Translations under genes and position numbers: made by a program
Notes under the pieces: model-generated
The model's input: the letters and a program-made list of their open reading frames with translations, nothing else
Database searches by the model: none
What the model was told of the DNA's origin: nothing
Shown here: piece by piece, positions 41,189-45,573 of the stretch
Numbering within the stretch: position 1 is the first letter of the stretch
How the letters are laid out: every line of letters starts with the position of its first letter
IMG/VR virus record: IMGVR_UViG_3300032296_003010
Span: 1-45,573 of that record
Length of the DNA: 45,573 bases
Direction: 5' to 3' (one strand)
Source of the DNA: a virus

Positions 41189-41228
41189 GTAAACATATTA
41201 ACATTGCATGGTATTTAAAGCAATATTA
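41186..41228 (-). promoter_or_regulatory. Promoter with dyad operator
   Basis: Minus strand TTGCTT, 16-nt spacer, TAATAT about 10 nt before the ATG at 41188. Arms CATGNAA and TTNCATG (plus 41186-41210) form a dyad that covers the -10 and the start codon, a typical autoregulatory site for a ribbon-helix-helix protein. Confidence 0.5.
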
Positions 41229-41268
41229 ATTTTTTTATAATTTCAGAATCCTCGCTTTAATAAAAAAA

Positions 41269-41615
41269 GGCGGAATCCGCCACTTTTACGCTAATTTTTC
41301 CGCCATGCAAAACCCTTACGCAGACTGGATATTGGTACTATTTCCGCTTTTCCGCCTTTAGTCTAGAGAAATCCGACAATCCGACAAGACACTAATATGT
41401 TATAAAAAGATAATATATATATACTAAATACATATTTTTAACTGTGTTTATTTTTTTCTCTAGGGAAGAGGCGGAAAAGGCGGAAAACGTATATTTTAGC
41501 TCTAGGCTTGATTATCCAAGGCGGAAAAATTGACGGAAAAAAAGCGGAAAGCGGAAAATATTTAGCTGATCTACACCCAACTTGATGATAGTAGCTCTAG
41601 GCTTGATTATCCAAG
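41269..41615. other. Candidate iteron-type replication origin
   Basis: Copies of GGCGGAAAA or its complement flank an AT-only stretch (about 41395-41450). Left side, TTTTCCGCC orientation: 41295-41304, 41341-41347, 41348-41356, plus a GGCGGA/TCCGCC hairpin at 41269-41281. Right side, GGCGGAAAA orientation: 41470-41478, 41479-41487, 41520-41529 and three shorter ones to 41558. A 24-bp exact direct repeat occurs at 41497-41520 and 41592-41615. No gene lies between 41189 and 41724. Repeats plus an easily melted core beside the helicase gene fit an origin. Confidence 0.6.
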
Positions 41616-41724
41616 TATCCTGAAATTCCAGATAGTTCAAGTGTCAAGGATTACTTGACTGTTTTAATTCCCCCTTATTCGAGGGAATTAAAACTTTATT
41701 CCAAAATTAAAATTTTGGCAGAGT

Positions 41725-41925
41725 TTAAAGCAAATTAAACCTATTAGCTATAACTCCTAATTCTGCAACATCTAATATATCTAACAGATCTGAACCGTTG
41801 ATAACACAATCCTCTTCCCACTCTGCAGACTCTGATAATCTTGGGAAGATATCCACTAGATCAGACTCCATCAACTTTCCTCCAAAGCTGTTAAATATTA
41901 ACTCTCTTAATTCGTCTATTGTCAT
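41725..41925 (-). CDS. Small acidic protein, 66 aa
   Basis: Helical and acidic (MTIDELRELIFNSFGG, VINGSDLLDILDVAELGVIA), behind AGAGAGG. Overlaps its neighbour by ATGA. Not recognised; early acidic proteins may target host enzymes. Confidence 0.6.
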   Translation of the reverse strand: MTIDELRELIFNSFGGKLMESDLVDIFPRLSESAEWEEDCVINGSDLLDILDVAELGVIANRFNLL

Positions 41926-42158
41926 TTGGTTACCTCTCTCTGTTTTCTCCCTTCGATAGTGTTCTCGATCGAAACAGCTAATGCACCTTGAATGTAAAAA
42001 TGTATCTCATCGTCATAAGCTAGACCATCAACATTATCAAATCTCAAGCAAACGGTATCTCCTTGATCTATTACATTATCTGAATCTATTTCGTCGATGA
42101 TTTTTCTTAAAGTTGTGGTTAAAATTTCGTCTCTGAATAAATGTTTATTGATTTTCAT
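41922..42158 (-). CDS. Hypothetical acidic protein, 78 aa
   Basis: Begins MKINKHLFRDEILTTTLRKI and has an acidic beta part (DTVCLRFDNVDGLAYDDE). It is preceded by a leader that is repeated before the next upstream gene (ACTATCATCAA, then GGAAAAAAGAAAAA). Not recognised. Confidence 0.6.
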   Translation of the reverse strand: MKINKHLFRDEILTTTLRKIIDEIDSDNVIDQGDTVCLRFDNVDGLAYDDEIHFYIQGALAVSIENTIEGRKQREVTK

Positions 42159-42197
42159 TTTTTCTTTTTTCCTTTTTTTGTTAGCTTGATGATAGTT

Positions 42198-42497
42198 TTA
42201 AAAACGTTCATAACCATCTTGCAGGTGTTGAGGTAAATCTTCCAGCTCAAATTCAAATTCAAATTCTACGTTAATCGGCTCTTCGCTGTCCTCTTCGTTA
42301 AAGCTATAACAATTCCACATGTCGTTAAAATCTGCATGATTTTTAAAATGGTTGATTAAATCTATCTCAAAACTAATTTTATTTTTAGCTTCACCATAAG
42401 TTAATCTTTCTAAAAAAGTTAATGAATCAATCGCATTCTTAACAGTTAATTCTTCATCGTCTACTGAATCTATCGTTGTATTTATTTTGTATTGCAT
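42198..42497 (-). CDS. Hypothetical very acidic protein, 99 aa
   Basis: A charged protein with an acidic C-terminal half (YSFNEEDSEEPINVEFEFEF). Same repeated leader as the gene that follows. It could be a DNA-mimic or host inhibitor; this is inferred from charge only. Confidence 0.6.
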   Translation of the reverse strand: MQYKINTTIDSVDDEELTVKNAIDSLTFLERLTYGEAKNKISFEIDLINHFKNHADFNDMWNCYSFNEEDSEEPINVEFEFEFELEDLPQHLQDGYERF

Positions 42498-42529
42498 TTT
42501 TCTTTTTTTCCTTTTGTTTGATGATAGTT

Positions 42530-42886
42530 TTAATTTAATTCCAACTCGATTTTATAAGCTTCTGCTTCCTCTGCTCTATCAAAAAAAGCAGGATACTCCA
42601 TGCCTGAATTTAGATTCATTTCTTTAATTTGGTATAGCCAATCCTCACACTGTTCTAAAGTTTCCTTGAAAACATTACCTTTGACTTTGTGACCATTAGA
42701 CCAGTGGCATATCTGATAACGATTAACTCCTTCACATTCCCCTAAATCATCAAAAAAGTATTGAGCACCTATGCCACTAGGTGTACATACTTCATCTGTC
42801 AAATACTCATCTAAAAAACTTAGATAGTTTGATTCGCTGATTGAATTGTCATAATTAGATACTACATATATTTTTTTATTTTTCAT
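42530..42886 (-). CDS. Hypothetical protein, 118 aa
   Basis: Acidic and aromatic-rich (SNYLSFLDEYLTDEVCTPSG, QICHWSNGHKVKGNVF) with five Cys or so. Early gene near the right end of the minus block. Not recognised. Confidence 0.6.
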   Translation of the reverse strand: MKNKKIYVVSNYDNSISESNYLSFLDEYLTDEVCTPSGIGAQYFFDDLGECEGVNRYQICHWSNGHKVKGNVFKETLEQCEDWLYQIKEMNLNSGMEYPAFFDRAEEAEAYKIELELN

Positions 42887-42939
42887 TTCTTTTCTCCAAG
42901 CAGTTTTTTGACTTGCTTAGGTCTCTCTACGGCTATTAG

Positions 42940-43113
42940 TTAATTCAAATAAGGCTTCAAGCCTTCTACAGGTAGAGCATTGATTCTACTTTCACCAGTA
43001 GTTACACGAACCACACCATCAACAAGCTCAACGCTTACAGGTGCCTTTTTGCCTCTAGTGATTGTTAATCTCTCAGAGTAGTATTTTTTTGTTGCTGCTA
43101 ATAAATTTTCCAT
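42940..43113 (-). CDS. First early gene: small basic protein, 57 aa
   Basis: Read directly from the gap. ATG at 43113 behind AAAAGGAAAAAAC. Basic N-terminal helix (LLAATKKYYSERLTITRG) and a beta part (APVSVELVDGVVRVTTGESR). It is the first gene transcribed leftward from the control region and so is probably made very early. Not recognised. Confidence 0.65.
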   Translation of the reverse strand: MENLLAATKKYYSERLTITRGKKAPVSVELVDGVVRVTTGESRINALPVEGLKPYLN

Positions 43114-43164
43114 TTGTTTTTTCCTTTTAGCGAGACTCAGCCTTGCTTAATCCCTATATACCCT

Positions 43165-43173
43165 ATGATACCA
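43165..43173 (-). promoter_or_regulatory. Early leftward promoter candidate
   Basis: Extended -10 TGGTATCAT (43173-43165), 52 nt before the first early ATG. It lies inside an imperfect dyad (ATGACATGGTATCAT), which may be an operator. No good -35 is visible. The same TGGTA-x-x-x-T shape recurs at 38529, 44506 and 26146. Confidence 0.45.
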
Positions 43174-43189
43174 TGTCATAACTAAGAAT

Positions 43190-44139
43190 GCGTTAAGATT
43201 TTGAAATATTTTTGAAATATTTTTATTCAATGGCTATAACGTTGATCTAATCAGCTTTTATCTGAAAAGTTTCTTTAAAATCAACCAAATGACCTAGACA
43301 ACTAGATAACCAATAAACCAACTACCTAAACTATTAACACCTAAGTAAAACAAAAACTCAATCAGAACCCCCTAGCTACCCTTTAAACAAAAGAAAAACA
43401 AGTAAACTATTACTTATCAGTAAAACAAGAAATTAATCAAACCTAGACAATCCTGGAGCGAATAAAGAAAGCAAATAAACTATAATCAAAATGATTCAAT
43501 ACAACTTAAACAAAAAACTATCCAATGAGACAGTAAACGTTCTTCCCCTGCTCAAAAAGATTGCAAAAGTTTTAATTTAAAAAAAATAATTTACTTCCCT
43601 CTGCTGCAATTAACCAACAACTCCACTAGCCACTTATCCATTTCTCTGCTGTAACTATTCCCCCTTGACCACTGATTGATAGTTGATTACTCTGCCCAGC
43701 TGCACTGTTTACTTAGTTATTACCCTGATTGGTTAGTTATTACCCTGATTATCCTGATTGGTTACGACAAACACAAACACCTTTACCCTGCACACAACCA
43801 CAAGAGTTTGCTAAATGTTCCGGTAATCCAAAGGCACAGCCTCCAATGCAGGCTAGTCTGCGTTAAAACAAAGGTTCCCCAGCCTCAGCAACCCAAGTAA
43901 GCCCAAGTTGTGAAAACATTCCAAGATTCTGCATGTTATCTGATATCTGTAAGAGCGAACGATCAGTCCAACGATACCCCCCCGCCTAGTGATAGGGTAT
44001 TGAGGGAGGGGTGGTTGGGGAGAGTGTTATCTTGGTGGTGGTATACCCACACATAACGAGGAGCCGTACAAGTCAAAGAAAAAAAGTTTTCACTGTAGGC
44101 TACTAAAAGCACGAGTAGATAAAACAGCTAGAATAGTGT
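43190..44139. other. Non-coding divergent control region with repeats
   Basis: No credible gene. Contents: tandem TTTGAAATATT (about 43200-43222); a G-poor, A/C-rich plus strand from about 43270 to 43470; TTAGTTATTACCCTGATT at 43713-43730 and 43733-43750 (20-nt period, partial third copy at 43751); TCCAATGCAGGCTAGT at 43842-43857, repeated at 44449-44464; a GC-rich block at 43974-44024 with ATACCC/GGGTAT and a G-run cluster; and a palindrome around GGTATACC near 44049. Probably houses divergent promoters and operators, and perhaps a replication or packaging site. Confidence 0.6.
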
Positions 44140-44355
44140 ATGCGAAGTATTAATTTAGATGATGAGGAAGCGTTGTTACTGGATGGTTTAAGCCAGCGTT
44201 ATGGGTTGAGTAAGCGTAGGATGTTAAATCATGTGGTGCGTTATTTCAATCGTTTAGATGGGCGTATGGGAGGTTATACGGAGTTGTTGAGTGATGATAG
44301 TGTTCGAATGAGTTTGTATTTAGATAGTGATAGTAGGGTTGGATTGGAATTTTGA
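44140..44355 (+). CDS. Putative ribbon-helix-helix regulator, 71 aa
   Basis: Begins MRSINLDDEEALLLDGLSQR and continues YGLSKRRMLNHVVRYF, which fits strand-helix-helix of CopG type. Its codons are visibly more G-rich (GGG, AGG, GTG, GTT) than other genes, and it sits beside the G-rich block, so it may have been acquired. It is first in the rightward operon and may bind the control region. No strong Shine-Dalgarno. Confidence 0.6.
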   Translation: MRSINLDDEEALLLDGLSQRYGLSKRRMLNHVVRYFNRLDGRMGGYTELLSDDSVRMSLYLDSDSRVGLEF

Positions 44356-44387
44356 TTAGTGAAAATAAACACATAGAAATCCATGTG

Positions 44388-44439
44388 ATTAAACCGAAAG
44401 GGTGGGGACAAGTTGTCCACTCCCTTATTAAACCGAAAG
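44388..44439. repeat. Hairpin flanked by direct repeats
   Basis: ATTAAACCGAAAG occurs at 44388-44400 and 44427-44439. Between them is the palindrome GGACAAGTTGTCC (44406-44418) extended by AAGGG and CCCTT. No T-run follows, so it is more likely an operator or RNA structure than a terminator. Confidence 0.55.
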
Positions 44440-44505
44440 ACTAGAGTGTCCAATGCAGGCTAGTGAGAGCTAGAAGAGTAAAATTCCGCCAAAGTTTTTG
44501 AACTG

Positions 44506-44514
44506 TGGTATATT
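44506..44514 (+). promoter_or_regulatory. Extended -10 promoter candidate
   Basis: TGGTATATT, about 54 nt before the ATG at 44568. No good -35. A TTCCGCC copy (44484-44490), the core of the origin repeats, lies just upstream. Confidence 0.4.
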
Positions 44515-44567
44515 AAATACATGGAAAAGATTACGGAGTATGTACGAAGTAATTAGAAGGAAAAAGA

Positions 44568-44828
44568 ATGTTTAGATTTTTTAAAGGCAAGTGGGTAGGT
44601 GAGGATGAGCTTAAGGAAAAAGAAAAGCTTGTTTTTCAAGAAAAGACTGAGCTTATTAATATTATCAATGACAAGCAGAGGATGATATTAGAGCTTAAGG
44701 AAGAAATTGTGAAACTTAAATTTGAGAATAAAAAACTCAAAGAAGGGGTTGAGTTTTGGAAAAAAGAGTTTGAGTGCTTAAGAGAAACTTTAGAAATGGA
44801 AGAGACGGAGAGATTAAAGGGTGAATAA
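44568..44828 (+). CDS. Coiled-coil protein, 86 aa
   Basis: Behind AGAAGGAAAAAGA. An N-terminal FRFFKGKWVGEDEL is followed by a near-continuous coiled coil (ILELKEEIVKLKFENKKLKE) to the end. Overlaps the next gene by 8 nt. It may form dimers with, or scaffold, the neighbouring regulator; function unknown. Confidence 0.62.
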   Translation: MFRFFKGKWVGEDELKEKEKLVFQEKTELINIINDKQRMILELKEEIVKLKFENKKLKEGVEFWKKEFECLRETLEMEETERLKGE

Positions 44829-45063
44829 GGAAGCATACATTCGCAAGAGTCATTCTTTCACTAAAGAGTCTTTAGAGGATTTAGGGATATTAAGCCGTTA
44901 CATGGGTGATATTGGTGAGAGTGCGGTATTGCGTTATTTGATAATTAATGAGATTCGCAAGGTTCCTGCTTTTCAGGGTCCAATGAGAATTACATTGACG
45001 GATGAAGATGCAGAAAAGTTAAAGACTTTGATTGAGGAAGGAGAGCCAGGGTTAAACGCATGA
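44821..45063 (+). CDS. Putative small DNA-binding protein with GTG start, 80 aa
   Basis: The GTG at 44821 overlaps the previous gene (GGGTGAATAAGG). HSFTKESLEDLGILSRYMGD then SAVLRYLIINEIRKV resembles a ribbon-helix-helix or helical DNA-binding fold. The acidic tail is TDEDAEKLKTLIEEGE. Overlaps the next gene by 4 nt. Confidence 0.58.
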   Translation: MNKEAYIRKSHSFTKESLEDLGILSRYMGDIGESAVLRYLIINEIRKVPAFQGPMRITLTDEDAEKLKTLIEEGEPGLNA

Positions 45064-45317
45064 CTCAAGAGCCATTTAACGAAACGATAGAAACAGTAGC
45101 CGAATTCTACGGGAAAAACCTTTATATTCATAGATTTAGCCGTAGGTTAGAGCGAACGGATATGGATGTTCAGACCGAAGTTATTGAGATAAAAGATTCA
45201 AAAGACGGGGTTGTTATTGAAAGACAAGATCATTTGGGGTGTAATGCTTCAGAGGATATTCTTAATAAATACTTTATTTCATTAGTAAGAAAAAATATGA
45301 ATGTGAGGGTTGGATGA
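45060..45317 (+). CDS. Hypothetical protein, 85 aa
   Basis: Charged with a beta part (VQTEVIEIKDSKDGVVIERQ) and a helical end. ATGA overlaps on both sides. Not recognised. Confidence 0.6.
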   Translation: MTQEPFNETIETVAEFYGKNLYIHRFSRRLERTDMDVQTEVIEIKDSKDGVVIERQDHLGCNASEDILNKYFISLVRKNMNVRVG

Positions 45318-45573
45318 AAAGAGAAATACTAACGAGAATACCAATAAAAGATATTCGTATCCCAGTAGATGTAGACAGGGACGAGGCAGAGCCTTTTAGG
45401 CTAAATGATATAATTCAAGTTAATCTACCTGGATTTCCTACTAAAAGTTCATACCTCCAAGTGCTTGAAGTTTTAGAAACAACTGAGGATTATTGTTTTA
45501 TTAAGGCTATAAGCTGCGATACTGAAAGTGAGCTTTATGATAATAAGCCAGCAGTCCCGTTAAGAAGGGAATA
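45314..45573 (+). CDS. Hypothetical protein, at least 86 aa, open at the window edge
   Basis: Starts with ATGA overlap to the previous gene. Reads MKREILTRIPIKDIRIPVDV, then a beta-rich segment (LNDIIQVNLPGFPTKSSYLQ). The frame reaches the last base without a stop. If the window is joined end to end, the last two bases plus base 1 give TAG, so the protein would be exactly 86 aa. Not recognised. Confidence 0.6.
   Translation, partial: MKREILTRIPIKDIRIPVDVDRDEAEPFRLNDIIQVNLPGFPTKSSYLQVLEVLETTEDYCFIKAISCDTESELYDNKPAVPLRRE

Noticed and set aside
43676-43900. Plus-strand ORF of 74 codons in the control region
   Set aside because: Starts at TTG without a ribosome site, runs through the 20-bp tandem repeats, and has no composition like the phage proteins.
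1-45573. Integrase, reverse transcriptase (DGR), CRISPR array, transposase
   Set aside because: None of the translated frames shows catalytic motifs for these, and no regularly spaced repeats of CRISPR type were seen.

Overview
The window looks like an essentially complete, AT-rich tailed-phage genome of about 45.6 kb. It has a terminase, portal, SU10-like capsid protein, head-tail adaptor and tail nozzle, a very large internal virion protein, and no tape measure or sheath, so a short-tailed (podovirus-like) particle is most likely. No integrase, RNA polymerase, DNA polymerase, tRNA or CRISPR array was seen. The host cannot be named. Secreted proteins with type I signal peptides and a candidate spanin or holin suggest a Gram-negative host; the Shine-Dalgarno sites (AAGGAG) and sigma70-type promoters are ordinary bacterial ones. 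The last gene is open at the right edge, and joining the two window ends completes a TAG stop, which fits a circular or circularly permuted molecule.

Layout. (1) 87-8514, plus strand: two small genes (one winged-helix-like), terminase small and large subunits, portal, two small head proteins, scaffold-like protein and major capsid protein. A lone surface-protein-like gene (854-1411) points the other way. (2) 8574-21944, plus strand: a protein ending in a RecA C-terminal-like domain, head-tail adaptor, ejection or internal proteins, nozzle, fibre proteins and a duplicated pair of small beta proteins. (3) 21886-22755, minus strand: a phage sigma factor in the middle of the late genes. (4) 22784-26897, plus strand: fibre protein, spanin or holin candidate, a separate small transcription unit, two possible regulators, and a cluster of terminators. 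(5) 26865-43113, minus strand: a tightly packed early/middle block. It holds an M15 peptidase, DUF1353 protein, methyltransferase, RuvC-like resolvase, secreted metzincin-type metalloprotease, SSB-like protein, RecT-like annealase, Gam-like protein, GH24 lysozyme and DnaB-N/DUF3987 primase-helicase, with many small proteins. (6) 43114-44139: a 1 kb non-coding divergent control region with repeats. (7) 44140 to the end, plus strand: a short operon with a ribbon-helix-helix-like protein, a coiled-coil protein and others, leading back to position 1.

How it fits together. The early genes run left from about 43.2 kb and the small right operon runs right. A candidate iteron origin (41269-41615) lies just upstream of the primase-helicase and a ribbon-helix-helix gene. 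Gam, RecT-like and SSB-like genes form a recombination module, with the resolvase and methyltransferase downstream. The phage sigma factor is a natural candidate for switching transcription to the late plus-strand genes. Lysis probably uses the GH24 lysozyme, the M15 peptidase and the membrane proteins at 24984 and 38068. Nine genes of 31-59 codons in the minus block were read directly from the sequence; most are stitched to their neighbours by ATGA or TAATG overlaps.
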